Positions 35,072 through 44,212 are shown, counted from the stretch's first letter. The stretch is DNA of 64,000 nucleotides from Gemmatimonadota bacterium (GCA_022827345.1 JAJDTB010000015.1:25237-89236); one strand, 5' to 3'. Notes: generated by a model from the letters alone, not told the origin. Program-made: numbers and translations.

Positions 35072-36471
35072 GGCACCTCCGGTTGGTAGCGGCCGGCCCG
35101 CCGGTAACTTTCGTCGAGGACCTCCACCAGGTGCAGCACGGGCACACTGCTGCCCCGCAGCCGGAGCCCGGCCCCGATCTGCATCATGCACCCGGGGTTG
35201 CCGGTGACCAGCGCCGCCGCGCCGCTGTCGAGTACGCTCCGCACCTTGTCCGCACCGATCCAGCCGCCGAGGCGCGGGTGGGTGAGGCCGTAGATTCCGG
35301 CACCGCCGCAGCACTCCTGTGCACCGGCGAGGGGCAGCATCCGGAGGCCCGGGACGGCGGCGAGCACGGTTGTGGGCGGGCTCGCCACCCCCTGTGCGTG
35401 GAGGAGGTGGCAGGGCGCGTCCCAGGTGACCTCCATCGGCACCTCGGCGCCGGGGAGGGGGCCGCGCGCGGCCAGGAGCTCGGAGACGTCCCGGACCCGT
35501 GCAGCCAACGCGGCGGCCCGTTCCGCCATCCGGTCGTCGTGCGCGAGGAGGGTGCCGTATTCGGCCATCGCCGCGCCGCACCCGGAAGCATTCATGGCGA
35601 GGAGGTCGACGCCGGCCGCCTCGAAGGCCTCGACGTTGCGCCGGGCCATGGCGCGGGCGGCCTCGAGGTCGCCCGCGTGGGCGTGGAGCGCGCCGCAGCA
35701 ACCCTGACCGGGTACCGGGACAACCTCGTAGCCATTGGCCTCGAGCACCCGGGCGGTGGCTTCGTTCACGCGGGAGAAGAGGCCGGCCTGGACGCATCCC
35801 GTGAGGAGGCCGACGGTGGTGGGCGGGGTTGGGGAGGCGAGCGCAGCGGTGGGGGGGGCGGGCGGGGTGGAATCCGAGGGGGTGCCGTTGCCGGCCGGGT
35901 GATCGCCGCCCGGGGCCGGATCGCTCCCCGGGTGTTCCGGGTCCGCCGCCGCGGGGAGCGCGCCGGGCGAACCGGATGCCGCCAGCATGGCTACCCCCAG
36001 GCGCGCGCCCTTCGGCGTCGAATCGCCGGAGAGCAGTCGTGCCGCCAGGGCGGGAAGGCCGGTGGCACGCAGCATCCGCGCCGCGAACATGGCGGGGCGG
36101 GCGATCCAGCCGGTCCCGAAGACGCGCAGCAAGAGGCGGTTGAGGAGGGGGGGACGACGAGCCTCCCCGCCGACCTGGCGCGCCAGCTCCAGGAGCTGGC
36201 CGTAGGCGACGCCGGACGGACACACCGGCTCGCAGGCCCGGCACCCGAGACACCGGCTTATGTGAAGCTGGAAGGCGTCGGAATCGGCCGACAGGCGCCC
36301 CTCCACCACCGCGCGCATCAGGTGGAGGCGGCCGCGCGGCGAATCGGCCTCGTCGCCCAGGCGCCGGTATGTGGGGCAGGCCGGCAGGCAGAACCCGCAG
36401 TGCACGCAGTTGAGGAGCCCCTCTTCCTGCTCCTTCAGCGCCAGGGCCAGCGTGTCCGTCGCGGCGCTCAC
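35068..36471 (-). CDS. glcF: Glycolate oxidase iron-sulfur subunit
   Basis: 467 aa. Two N-terminal [4Fe-4S] ferredoxin motifs (CVHCGFCLPACP near residue 22 and CLGCRACEPVCPSG near 74), then two CCG domains (GCCGALHAHAGD and ECCGGAGIYG) that handle electrons toward the quinone pool. An alanine/proline-rich insertion (residues ~175-215) separates the two parts and is atypical for GlcF. Together with GlcD and GlcE it oxidises glycolate (or D-lactate) at the membrane face. Start and stop overlap its neighbours (ATGA on both sides), so translation is tightly coupled. Confidence 0.92.
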   Translation of the reverse strand: MSAATDTLALALKEQEEGLLNCVHCGFCLPACPTYRRLGDEADSPRGRLHLMRAVVEGRLSADSDAFQLHISRCLGCRACEPVCPSGVAYGQLLELARQVGGEARRPPLLNRLLLRVFGTGWIARPAMFAARMLRATGLPALAARLLSGDSTPKGARLGVAMLAASGSPGALPAAADPEHPGSDPAPGGDHPAGNGTPSDSTPPAPPTAALASPTPPTTVGLLTGCVQAGLFSRVNEATARVLEANGYEVVPVPGQGCCGALHAHAGDLEAARAMARRNVEAFEAAGVDLLAMNASGCGAAMAEYGTLLAHDDRMAERAAALAARVRDVSELLAARGPLPGAEVPMEVTWDAPCHLLHAQGVASPPTTVLAAVPGLRMLPLAGAQECCGGAGIYGLTHPRLGGWIGADKVRSVLDSGAAALVTGNPGCMMQIGAGLRLRGSSVPVLHLVEVLDESYRRAGRYQPEVP

Positions 36472-37760
36472 GGGCAGCTCGGGGCCAGAGTCGAATCAGG
36501 ATCGAACAGGGCCTTGATGCGCGAGGTGAGGCCTCCCTCCTCCCCCCCACCCCCCGTCCACCCCACCCGCGCGGCCACCTCGGCGGGCGCCTGACTCAGC
36601 GTCAGCGTGCCGCCCGCCGCCGCCATCTCCCGCCGCCCCCGCAGCAGCCCCTCCGCCAGCGCCGCGAGATCGCCCCCGGGGCACGACCCCTTCACGCGCA
36701 CCACCCCCTGCAACGCGTCGGCCGAGGTCGCGCCACCCGCCAGCGCGGCGACGGCCCGGGCGCACTCCAGCGTTTCCGCAAGGCGGTCGGGCAGCGCCGC
36801 CAGCCGCGCGACCACCGCCGCGCCCGCCTCCCAGCCGATGCGCCGCCCGTGGAAGGCGCGGCTTTCCCCGCCCTCCAGCGCCGCCGACGGCTCCGCCCCC
36901 GCCGCCGCGACGATCCGCGCCCTGCTCTCGTCCACCTCGTCCACACCGCCCAGCAGACGCACCGCCACCGCGGCCGCGCGGCCGACGCCGCCCTCATCCC
37001 CCTCGATCACCTCCACCGCCGCGACCGGCACCTCGTGCGTGCACACCCGCCGCGCGGCCGCCACCGCACCCGCCGCGTCCCCGCCGAACAGCAGCGTCAC
37101 GTCGGACTCCGGACGCGGGAAGAGGCGGACCGACACACGGGTGATCACGCCCAGACTGCCGCGGCTGCCGGTGAAGAGGCGGACCAAGTCGTACCCCGCC
37201 ACGTTCTTCACCACGCGGCCGCCGATGCGCAGGATGCGGCCGTCCCCCGTCACCACCTCGAGCCCGAGCACATTGTCGCGCGTCGCCCCGTAGCGCGAGC
37301 TGAGCGGCCCCGAGACGCCCGAGGCCACCGCGGCTCCGAGCGTGCCGGTATCGCACGCCGGTCCGTCGAACGGGAGCCACTGTCCGTTGGGTTCGAGCAC
37401 CCGCGCGAGATGATCCAGGCCGATTCCGGCGCCGGCGGTCAGGGTCAGGTCGGCCGGCTCGTAGTGGTGCACGGCGTCGAGGCGCTCCGTCCCCGCGATT
37501 CGCGGGCTGTCGGTCCCGCCGCCCTGCCGTCCGTCGCTGCCCGGCTCGCCTCCACCGCCCGGCTGTCCTTCACCGTCCGGATCGCCCCGGCCCGGATCGA
37601 CGCCCCAGCCCCCGGCGCCCAGCCACGTTCCCCGCCCGGCCGGCAGCAGCCGCGTACCCGCTTCGCCCGCCTCCAGCACCACCGCCTGCACCTCCTCGAC
37701 CGATTCGGGCAGGAGCACCCTGTCGGGCGCGATCCCGGCGGCCAGCGCGGCTTCGCTCAT
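36468..37760 (-). CDS. glcE: Glycolate oxidase FAD-binding subunit GlcE
   Basis: 430 aa FAD-binding (PCMH-fold) subunit: LLPAGRGTWLG near residue 38, DLTLTAGAGIGLDHL, GTLGAAVASGVSGPLSSRYG, VKNVAGYDLVRLFTGSRGSLGVIT. It aligns with GlcE rather than GlcD by its shorter C-terminal half. A glycine/aspartate-rich, low-complexity insertion (about residues 50-90) interrupts the first FAD segment and is likely a surface loop. ATGA overlaps with both glcD and glcF. Confidence 0.9.
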   Translation of the reverse strand: MSEAALAAGIAPDRVLLPESVEEVQAVVLEAGEAGTRLLPAGRGTWLGAGGWGVDPGRGDPDGEGQPGGGGEPGSDGRQGGGTDSPRIAGTERLDAVHHYEPADLTLTAGAGIGLDHLARVLEPNGQWLPFDGPACDTGTLGAAVASGVSGPLSSRYGATRDNVLGLEVVTGDGRILRIGGRVVKNVAGYDLVRLFTGSRGSLGVITRVSVRLFPRPESDVTLLFGGDAAGAVAAARRVCTHEVPVAAVEVIEGDEGGVGRAAAVAVRLLGGVDEVDESRARIVAAAGAEPSAALEGGESRAFHGRRIGWEAGAAVVARLAALPDRLAETLECARAVAALAGGATSADALQGVVRVKGSCPGGDLAALAEGLLRGRREMAAAGGTLTLSQAPAEVAARVGWTGGGGEEGGLTSRIKALFDPDSTLAPSCP

Positions 37761-39223
37761 GCGGGCGCGGGCGCGGGCGCGGCGGCCAAATCCTCGCCCA
37801 CGGCGCCGTCACCCCAGCCGGCCCGCGCCGCCGGGTCGGTCTCTTCGGGCAGCACCTTGCCCGGGTTCAGCACATCTCCGGGATCGAAGACCCGCCGGAT
37901 CCCCCACATGGTGTCGAGTTCGGCCTGGCCGTAGATGAGGGGCATGTGGTGCTTCTTGTCGAGGCCGACGCCGTGCTCGCCGGTGATCGTGCCGCCCGAG
38001 TCCACGCAGATCTGCATGATCTCCTTCGACGCCCGCTCGACACGCTCGAGTTCGGCCTCGTCGCGCCGGTCGAAGAGGATGTTGGGGTGGAGGTTGCCGT
38101 CGCCGGCGTGAAAGACGTTTGCGACGACGAGGCCGTACCGCTTGCCGATCTCGGAGATGCCCTTGAGGATCGCCGGCAGGGTCGTGCGCGGGACCGTGGC
38201 GTCCTGCACCAGCAGGTCCGGCGCGATCCGACCCATCGCCCCGAAGGCCTTCTTGCGCCCCTTCCACAGCGCCAGCCGCTCTTCTTCGTCCTTCGCGCTG
38301 CGCACCTCGCGGGCACCCGCGCGGCGGCAGAATTCGGCGGCGCGGGCGGCTTCGGCGTCCAGCCCCGCCTCCAGGCCGTCGAACTCGATCACCAGCGCGG
38401 CCTCGGCGTCGGTGGGGTAGCCGGCGGCGAAGACGCTGTCCTCGACGGCGCGGATCGTCGGCCCGTCGATGATCTCCATGGCGGCCGGCAGCAGCCCCGC
38501 GCTCACGATGTCCGACACCGCCCGGCCCGCGTCCTCGATGCGGTCGAAGATCCCCAGCAGGGTGCGCACCCCCTCGGGCACCGGCAGCAGCCCCACCTCG
38601 ACCTCGGTGGCGATCCCGAAGCACCCCTCCGAGCCCACGAAGAGGCCGACCAGGTCGTACCCCGGCGCCTCGCGCCCCTGGCCGCCCAGCCGCACCACCG
38701 ACCCGTCGGCCAGCACGACCGTCAGCCCGGTGACGTAGCGCGAGGTCACGCCGTACTTGAGGCAGTGGGGCCCGCCCGAGTTCTCGGCGACGTTGCCGCC
38801 GATCGTGCAGGCCGTCTGCGACGAGGGGTCCGGGGCGTAGTAGAGCCCGTGCGGGGCCGCCGCCGCCGACAGCTCGGCGTTGATCACGCCAGGCTGCAGC
38901 ACCGCCCTGCGGTTGGCGGCGTCGATGGAGAGGATGCGGTTCATCCGCGCGGTGCCGATGACGACCGCCCCGCCGAGCGGCACGGCGCCGCCCGAAAGCC
39001 CGGTCCCCGCCCCGCGCGGCACGATGGGGAGGCCGTGGCGCGTGATCGCCTGCACCGCGCGCCGCACCTCGTCGGTGGTGCGCGGCAGGACGACGGCGCC
39101 GGGCCGGTGCCGGTAGGCTGTGAGCGCGTCGGACTCGTAGACGAGCAGTCGGTCCCGGTCGGCGATGACGCCGTCGGACCCGCAGATGCCGGTCAGGGAG
39201 ACTGCCAGGGCTTTCGGGATCAT
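37757..39223 (-). CDS. glcD: Glycolate oxidase catalytic subunit (FAD-linked oxidase)
   Basis: 488 aa FAD-linked oxidase of the GlcD/D-lactate dehydrogenase type. FAD-binding motifs IVPRGAGTGLSGGAVP (near residue 75), PDPSSQTACTIGGNVAENSGG and YDLVGLFVGSEGCFGIAT; C-terminal VFHAGDGNLHPNILFD and GTITGEHGVGLDKK. It oxidises glycolate, D-lactate or a similar 2-hydroxy acid; the subunits alone do not decide which. Ends in an alanine/proline tail. It lies nine bases after the MBL hydrolase and overlaps glcE by ATGA. Confidence 0.93.
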   Translation of the reverse strand: MIPKALAVSLTGICGSDGVIADRDRLLVYESDALTAYRHRPGAVVLPRTTDEVRRAVQAITRHGLPIVPRGAGTGLSGGAVPLGGAVVIGTARMNRILSIDAANRRAVLQPGVINAELSAAAAPHGLYYAPDPSSQTACTIGGNVAENSGGPHCLKYGVTSRYVTGLTVVLADGSVVRLGGQGREAPGYDLVGLFVGSEGCFGIATEVEVGLLPVPEGVRTLLGIFDRIEDAGRAVSDIVSAGLLPAAMEIIDGPTIRAVEDSVFAAGYPTDAEAALVIEFDGLEAGLDAEAARAAEFCRRAGAREVRSAKDEEERLALWKGRKKAFGAMGRIAPDLLVQDATVPRTTLPAILKGISEIGKRYGLVVANVFHAGDGNLHPNILFDRRDEAELERVERASKEIMQICVDSGGTITGEHGVGLDKKHHMPLIYGQAELDTMWGIRRVFDPGDVLNPGKVLPEETDPAARAGWGDGAVGEDLAAAPAPAPA

Positions 39224-39232
39224 GCGGGCAAG

Positions 39233-39955
39233 CTATTCGGGGGTGGCCAGGTAGTCCAGAATCGCCTCCACGCTGGTCGTCGCCATGGCGTGGAGCTTCG
39301 CCGGCAGCTCGCCGTAGACGTGCCGCGTGATGGCGGCCACGTCGGTGTGTCCCCCGGCGAGGGCGCGCCGCACCATCTCGATCCGGGCCAGGCGGTGGTC
39401 GCGGAAGCGTGCGATGGCCGCCGCCGGGTCGCGGATGGTGGGGCCGTGGGCCGGATGGAGGATGCGGGGCTCGAGGGCTTCGATCCGGTCGAGGGAGCGG
39501 AGGTAGTGGGCGACCGCTCCGCTGTACTCGCCGACCCAGGTGGTCTCGCCCTCGCCGAGGATCAGGTCGCCGACGAAGACCGAGTCGTTGCGCGCGAGGT
39601 GGAAGCAGAAGTGGTGGCGGGCGTGGCCGGGGGTGGAGAGGGCGACGAGATCGCCGTCGCTGGTGGCGAAGCGCTGGCCGTCGGCGATGGGGTGGTCGCC
39701 GCCGGGGCCGTGGACTTCGGCGCCCAGCACGCGGGCGAGGGTTGCCGCCCCTCCCGCGTGGTCGTCGTGGCCGTGGGTGAGGAGGATCGTGACGGTGTGG
39801 GCGTCGGCCGCCGCATCCGCCAGGGCGGCGATGTGCGACTCGGTGTCGGGCCCGGGGTCGATGATCGCGGCCTCGGCCTCTCCCACCACATAGGATCGGG
39901 TGCCGGACAGCGTGACCGGGCCCGGATTGAGCGCGAGAAAGGAGCAAACGCTCAC
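39233..39955 (-). CDS. Metallo-beta-lactamase-fold hydrolase (LACTB2/glyoxalase II-like)
   Basis: 240 aa with a GTG start. Zinc motif THGHDDHAGG (H-x-H-x-D-H) near residue 60, STPGHARHHFCFHL, VFVGDLILGEG and HPAHGP for the remaining ligands; a C-terminal winged-helix-like tail (GELPAKLHAMATTSVEAILDYL) is typical of LACTB2-type proteins. Likely a cytosolic hydrolase of thioesters, RNA or phosphoesters. Placed directly before glcD, where a glyoxalase II-like function producing 2-hydroxy acids would fit, but this is inference. Confidence 0.87.
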   Translation of the reverse strand: MSVCSFLALNPGPVTLSGTRSYVVGEAEAAIIDPGPDTESHIAALADAAADAHTVTILLTHGHDDHAGGAATLARVLGAEVHGPGGDHPIADGQRFATSDGDLVALSTPGHARHHFCFHLARNDSVFVGDLILGEGETTWVGEYSGAVAHYLRSLDRIEALEPRILHPAHGPTIRDPAAAIARFRDHRLARIEMVRRALAGGHTDVAAITRHVYGELPAKLHAMATTSVEAILDYLATPE

Positions 39956-40028
39956 GGTGTGTCCGCCATCTGCGCCGCCCCCCTGGACAACCTGGCTCCG
40001 TGGGCCGTCCCCACGTTCGGGACCGTCG

Positions 40029-40499
40029 TCAGCGCCGCTCGCGTGCGAGCTGCTCGGCGAGCTTGTCCGCGATCAGCTGCAGCGCCGCCTCGTCGATTTC
40101 GTTGAAGGCTTCGGCCTGGTGGGAATCGATGTCGAACTGTCCGAAGATGTCACCGCCGGCGCGAATGAGCACCACCATCTCCGACTTCACGTCAGGGCTG
40201 CAGGACAGGTACCCATCGAACTCCGACACGTCGGGAACGTTCTGGTTGGTGCCGTGGGCCACCGCGGTGCCGCACACGCCCTGTCCCACCGGGATCTTCG
40301 CGTGCTCGGTCGGGGCACCCATGTAGTTGTGGAGCCAGAGCTCCAGCCGATCGTCGGTGAGCAGGTACACACCCACCCAGTTGTAGCGGTCGTCGGACGT
40401 GTACAGCGCCCGGACGGAATGGCGCAGAAGGGCATCCGAGAGGTGTCCTTCTTCCCTCATGTCCTGCAGTTCCCTAACTACGTAGCGTGCGTCGATCAT
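40029..40499 (-). CDS. GAF-domain protein resembling free methionine-(R)-sulfoxide reductase
   Basis: 156 aa single GAF domain: VGVYLLTDDRLELWL, VGQGVCGTAVAHG, VPDVSEFDGYLSCSPDVKSE, IFGQFDIDSH. This order matches the fRMsr (YebR) family. Cys76 and Cys100 line up with two of its three redox cysteines, but the position just before IPVGQGVCG that carries the third (KIAC in E. coli) has no cysteine. It may therefore be a reductase with altered recycling or a ligand-binding GAF protein. Gene lies 73 bases before the MBL gene and 61 after the M42 peptidase. Confidence 0.72.
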   Translation of the reverse strand: MIDARYVVRELQDMREEGHLSDALLRHSVRALYTSDDRYNWVGVYLLTDDRLELWLHNYMGAPTEHAKIPVGQGVCGTAVAHGTNQNVPDVSEFDGYLSCSPDVKSEMVVLIRAGGDIFGQFDIDSHQAEAFNEIDEAALQLIADKLAEQLARERR

Positions 40500-40560
40500 T
40501 CAGTTGGTTCCAGTGGTGAAGGGTCAGCGCAGGAATATAGGCAAGTTGCCCGCAGGCCGC

Positions 40561-41625
40561 TCACCGTCGTCCGAAGTCGACATCCTCGTCGAGCCGCCCG
40601 ACAAACGCGGCCAGGAGCCGCGCCGCGTGGAAGAGGTCGGCGGTGTCCACGATCTCGCAGGGCGAATGCATGTACCGGTTCGGGATCGACACCAGGCCGG
40701 TCGGGACGCCGCCGCGGGCCAGGTGGATGGCGTCCGCGTCGGTGGCGGTGCGCAGCGGGGCGGCCTGGATCGAATACGGGATGTCGTTGGCCTCGGCGGT
40801 CTCGGCCAGCATCTCGAAGACCGCGGGATGGGTCGACGAGCCGCGCGTCAGGACCGGGCCGCCGCCCAGGGAGTGCTCGCCGACCTCGGTCTTCTCCACC
40901 CCCGGAACGTCGGTCGCGTGCGTGACGTCCACCACCAGCGCCACATCCGGCGAGAGGTCGAAGGCGCTGGTCCTCGCGCCGCCGCCCGAGTAGCCGATCT
41001 CCTCCTGCGCGGTCGCCACCGCCACCGCTCCGGCGACCCCGTCCCCCTCCCCCAGCAGCCGCAGCGCCTCGAGCACGACGAAGGCGCCGACCCGGTTGTC
41101 GATCGCCCGGCTCGCCACCCTGTCCGCCGCCAGGCGCACCATCCCCGCATCGATCACGGCGGGGTCGCCCACGCGCACGCCCATTTCCTTCAGCTCGTCC
41201 AGCGACGACGCCCCGACGTCGATCCACAGCTTCTTCACCTTAACGGCCTGGTCGCGCTCCTTCGCCTCCATGAGGTGGATGGCCTTGCGGCCGATCACGC
41301 CCGGCACGTCGCCCTTCGCACCCAGCACACGCACGCGCTGCCCCACCAGCACCTGGGCGTCCCAGCCGCCGATCCCGGCAAAGTAGAGCAGCCCGGACTT
41401 GTCCGTGTGGGTCACCTGCAGGCCGATCTCGTCGATGTGGCCCGCGAGCAGCACCAGGGGACGCGCGTCGCGCCGGAGCCCGGCGTAGCTGTTTCCGACC
41501 ACATCCGACCACACCTCGGCAAAGGCCCCGGCCTCATCGCGCCAGACTCCGGCGGGCCTGGCCTCGAACCCCGACGGGCCGGGCGCGTCGAGCAGGCGTT
41601 CCAGAAATGAAATGTCGTGCTTCAT
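40561..41625 (-). CDS. M42-family aminopeptidase/glutamyl aminopeptidase-like
   Basis: 354 aa cytosolic metallopeptidase of the M42 (FrvX/TET) family. Seen: PGPSGFEA, LAGHIDEIGLQVTH (first metal His-x-Asp), ASRAIDNRVGAFVVLEAL (bridging Asp), TAQEEIGYSGG (catalytic Glu-Glu), VVDVTHATDVPG and NRYMHSPCEIVD (last His). M42 enzymes assemble into large tetrahedral complexes that trim peptides. Its ATG overlaps the fxsA stop (ATGA). Confidence 0.93.
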   Translation of the reverse strand: MKHDISFLERLLDAPGPSGFEARPAGVWRDEAGAFAEVWSDVVGNSYAGLRRDARPLVLLAGHIDEIGLQVTHTDKSGLLYFAGIGGWDAQVLVGQRVRVLGAKGDVPGVIGRKAIHLMEAKERDQAVKVKKLWIDVGASSLDELKEMGVRVGDPAVIDAGMVRLAADRVASRAIDNRVGAFVVLEALRLLGEGDGVAGAVAVATAQEEIGYSGGGARTSAFDLSPDVALVVDVTHATDVPGVEKTEVGEHSLGGGPVLTRGSSTHPAVFEMLAETAEANDIPYSIQAAPLRTATDADAIHLARGGVPTGLVSIPNRYMHSPCEIVDTADLFHAARLLAAFVGRLDEDVDFGRR

Positions 41626-42083
41626 CGATCTCGTTCATGTGGAGGATGGGTGCCGACCTCGCCGCGCCGCGACGTGGCCTCGCCACCGGGCGAAAAGACC
41701 CTGAACTCGACGGTGCCCTCGCTGATCCGACGTTCCAGCCGGCGCTTTACAACCCGCTGCAGCCACCGCCTCGACAGCGGCAGCAGCAGGCTGAATCCGG
41801 CGATGTCCGTCAGGATCCCGGGGGTCAGCAGGAACGCTCCGCCGACGAGGATCGAGAGTCCGTCGAGGAGCGCGCGGCCCGGCAGGCGGCCCGATGCCAG
41901 CTCCTGCTGCACCGCGAGGAAGGCCCGCAGCCCCTGGTGCCGGGCCAGCGCCGCCCCTGCGACCCCGGTCGTCACGACCAGGGCGATGGTGGGCACGAGG
42001 CCGATCACCTGGGCCACCTGGAGAAGGATCGCGAGCTCCACCAGAGGCACGGCGACAAAGAGGAAGATCAATCTGGTCAGCAA
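41622..42083 (-). CDS. fxsA: FxsA-family membrane protein
   Basis: 153 aa with a TTG start at 42083, backed by GGGGAG nine bases upstream. Residues ~1-45 and 75-100 hold hydrophobic helices with LIFLFVAVPLVELAILLQVA and ALARHQGLRAFLAVQQELASGRLPGRALLDG, the signature of FxsA/YtzA proteins; the C-terminus is basic and hydrophilic. E. coli FxsA is linked to phage-exclusion effects, but the family function is unknown. Divergent from ispH. Confidence 0.9.
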   Translation of the reverse strand: MLTRLIFLFVAVPLVELAILLQVAQVIGLVPTIALVVTTGVAGAALARHQGLRAFLAVQQELASGRLPGRALLDGLSILVGGAFLLTPGILTDIAGFSLLLPLSRRWLQRVVKRRLERRISEGTVEFRVFSPGGEATSRRGEVGTHPPHERDR

Positions 42084-42198
42084 GGCCTGGCTCCCCTGTG
42101 GAATGTGTCGGGGTTATCCCCCGCCGTTCATCCAATGTATATTCCTCGCCCGCACCCGAGTGCCGACCGACCCGCACCGGGGCGCCAACCGAGGGACC

Positions 42199-43410
42199 AT
42201 GAAAGACACTTATTTTCGAAAGGGCTTCGGCCTCAAAGCCGAGGTGAAGCCCTTCATCGAGTCCGAATACCACTCGGCCCTGCTGGAGCGCCTCCGCTCG
42301 CGCGCCTACGTCGACCAGTACGGCGACATCACGGTCCGGCTGGCCAAGGACTTCGGTTTCTGCTACGGCGTCGACCGCGCCGTGGACTACGCCTATCAGG
42401 CCCGCCACAAGTTCCCCGACAGGCGCATTTTTCTCGTCGGCGAGATCATCCACAACCCGCACGTGAACCACCGGCTGCGGGAAAAGGGGATCGAGTTCAT
42501 CTACCCGGACGACGAAGGGACCTTCGATTTCGGCCACATCACCGGCGAAGACGTCGTGATCATCCCCGCGTTCGGCGTCACCCTGCACGACCTGAACACC
42601 CTCAAGGCGACCGGCTGCGTCCTCGTCGACACGACCTGCGGCTCGGTGCTCCTCGTGTGGAAACGTGTCGCCAGCTACGCGCGCGACGGGTTCACGGCAG
42701 TCATCCACGGCAAGTACCGCCACGAGGAATCGCGGGCGACGGCCAGCCAGGTCCGGCTCCACGAGGGCGGCAAGTACATCATCGTGCGGAACATGGAGCA
42801 GGCCGAGGAGGTCGGCGCCTACATGTGCGGCCTGCAGGGGTGCCTGAGCCGCGGAGCGTTCATGGAGCGCTACGGCGAGTGTTTCTCGGAGGGGTTCGAT
42901 CCTGACAGGGATTTGAAGAAGGTCGGCGTCGCCAACCAGACCACCATGCTCGCGACGGAATCGCTGGCCATCGCGGCGCGCCTGCGGGAGATGATGGCGG
43001 AGTCGTTCGGCGAGGAACACGCGCAGGGGCACTTCCGGTCCTTCGACACGATCTGCTCCGCGACCCAGGAGCGGCAGGACGCGGTGCTCGAGATGATGCA
43101 GGAGCCCCCCGACGTGATGCTCGTGGTGGGCGGCTACAATTCATCGAACACCAACCACCTGGCCCACCTCTGCCGCGAGTACACGCGCACCTGGCACATC
43201 AAGGACGCGGCCTGCATCGACGTCGACACCGGGGCGATCCATCACAAGCCCGAGCTGGATCCGGGCACGCCCGAAGCAACCGACTGGGACTGGCTGCCGC
43301 CGGGGCCCTTCGCGCTGGGAATCACGGCAGGCGCGTCGACGCCGGACAACGAGATCGGCCGGGCGCTGGCGAGGGTGCTGGCGGTGAGGGGCATCGAGGT
43401 GGAGCTGTAG
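42199..43410 (+). CDS. ispH: 4-hydroxy-3-methylbut-2-enyl diphosphate reductase
   Basis: 403 aa, last step of the MEP isoprenoid pathway, making IPP and DMAPP. The three cluster-binding cysteines are present: Cys55 (DFGFCYGVDRA), Cys147 (DTTCGSV) and Cys286 (TICSATQERQDA), plus GGYNSSNT. At ~400 aa with the N-terminal extension (FRKGFGLKAEVKPFIESEYH) it resembles the long plant/cyanobacterial form rather than the ~310 aa E. coli form. ATG at 42199 has GAGGGA just upstream; an AT-rich TATATT at 42138-42143 may be its -10 box. The carotenoid gene at the left end is a natural consumer of its products. Confidence 0.95.
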   Translation: MKDTYFRKGFGLKAEVKPFIESEYHSALLERLRSRAYVDQYGDITVRLAKDFGFCYGVDRAVDYAYQARHKFPDRRIFLVGEIIHNPHVNHRLREKGIEFIYPDDEGTFDFGHITGEDVVIIPAFGVTLHDLNTLKATGCVLVDTTCGSVLLVWKRVASYARDGFTAVIHGKYRHEESRATASQVRLHEGGKYIIVRNMEQAEEVGAYMCGLQGCLSRGAFMERYGECFSEGFDPDRDLKKVGVANQTTMLATESLAIAARLREMMAESFGEEHAQGHFRSFDTICSATQERQDAVLEMMQEPPDVMLVVGGYNSSNTNHLAHLCREYTRTWHIKDAACIDVDTGAIHHKPELDPGTPEATDWDWLPPGPFALGITAGASTPDNEIGRALARVLAVRGIEVEL

Positions 43411-43423
43411 GGGGCCGCACCCC

Positions 43424-44212
43424 TCACATCCCCGGCGGCGTGAACCTCCCGTCGATCGCGGTCCAGCCGCCGTCCGCGAAGAGCACCGTCCCCGTCACGT
43501 AGCTGGCGGCGTCGGACGCGAGGAAGACCGTCGGGCCGGCCATCTCGCGCGCGCTCCCCCAGCGGTTGAAGATGTTGCGCGCGCCGTAGGCCCCGTACCA
43601 GTCGGGGCTGTCCTTGATCGGCGCCGTGAGCGGCGTGTCGATCACCCCCGGTGCGACCGCGTTCACGCGCACCCCGTGCGGACCCAGTTCGGCCGCCGCC
43701 GCACGCACCATCTGCACGATGCCTGCCTTGGTGGCCGCATACATGCTCTGGCCGGGCTCGACCACTACCGACCGGATCGAGCTGAAGAGGATGATCGAGC
43801 CGGAGCCCTGCCGTTTCATGATGCGCCCGGCCGACTGTATGACGTGCGCGCCGCCCTTGAGGTTGAGGCCGAGCACCCGGTCGATCTCGTCGTCGGTGTA
43901 GTCGAGCAGGGGCTTGCGGACGTTCACGCCCGGGGTGCAGACGACGACGTCGAGGGAGCCGCGCGCGGTCGCGATGCCGGTGAACGCGTCGGTGACGGCG
44001 GGCCCGTCGAGGATGTCGAGCCTGGCGGAGTCCGCGGCGCCCCCGGCCTTGCGGATCGCCGCCGCCGTGCGGGCTGCGGCGGCCTCGTCGATGTCGAGGC
44101 AGCATACGGATGCGCCCGCCTCGGCGCAGCCGACCGCAACCGCCTCGCCGATTCCGGAGCCGCCGCCGACGATTGCGGCGTTCCTGCCGCCGAGGCTGAA
44201 CATGGAGGTCAT
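43424..44212 (-). CDS. Short-chain dehydrogenase/reductase
   Basis: 262 aa classical SDR. Cofactor motif GGGSGIGEAVA near residue 15, CLDIDE after strand 2 (favouring NAD), the catalytic Ser in ILFSSIRS and Tyr-x3-Lys in YAATKAG, and the C-terminal VTGTVLFADGGW. Substrate not determinable. The upstream part of the frame (to 44452) is a shadow of the divergent M20 gene; ATG at 44212 gives the usual SDR length. It is divergent from that M20 gene by 95 bases and convergent with ispH (13 bases). Confidence 0.9.
   Translation of the reverse strand: MTSMFSLGGRNAAIVGGGSGIGEAVAVGCAEAGASVCCLDIDEAAAARTAAAIRKAGGAADSARLDILDGPAVTDAFTGIATARGSLDVVVCTPGVNVRKPLLDYTDDEIDRVLGLNLKGGAHVIQSAGRIMKRQGSGSIILFSSIRSVVVEPGQSMYAATKAGIVQMVRAAAAELGPHGVRVNAVAPGVIDTPLTAPIKDSPDWYGAYGARNIFNRWGSAREMAGPTVFLASDAASYVTGTVLFADGGWTAIDGRFTPPGM

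Noticed and set aside
35072..36550. Upstream extension of the M20 peptidase frame to 875 aa
   Set aside because: The extension overlaps glcF in another frame and is Pro/Arg-rich; the ATG at 35071 has a strong ribosome-binding site.
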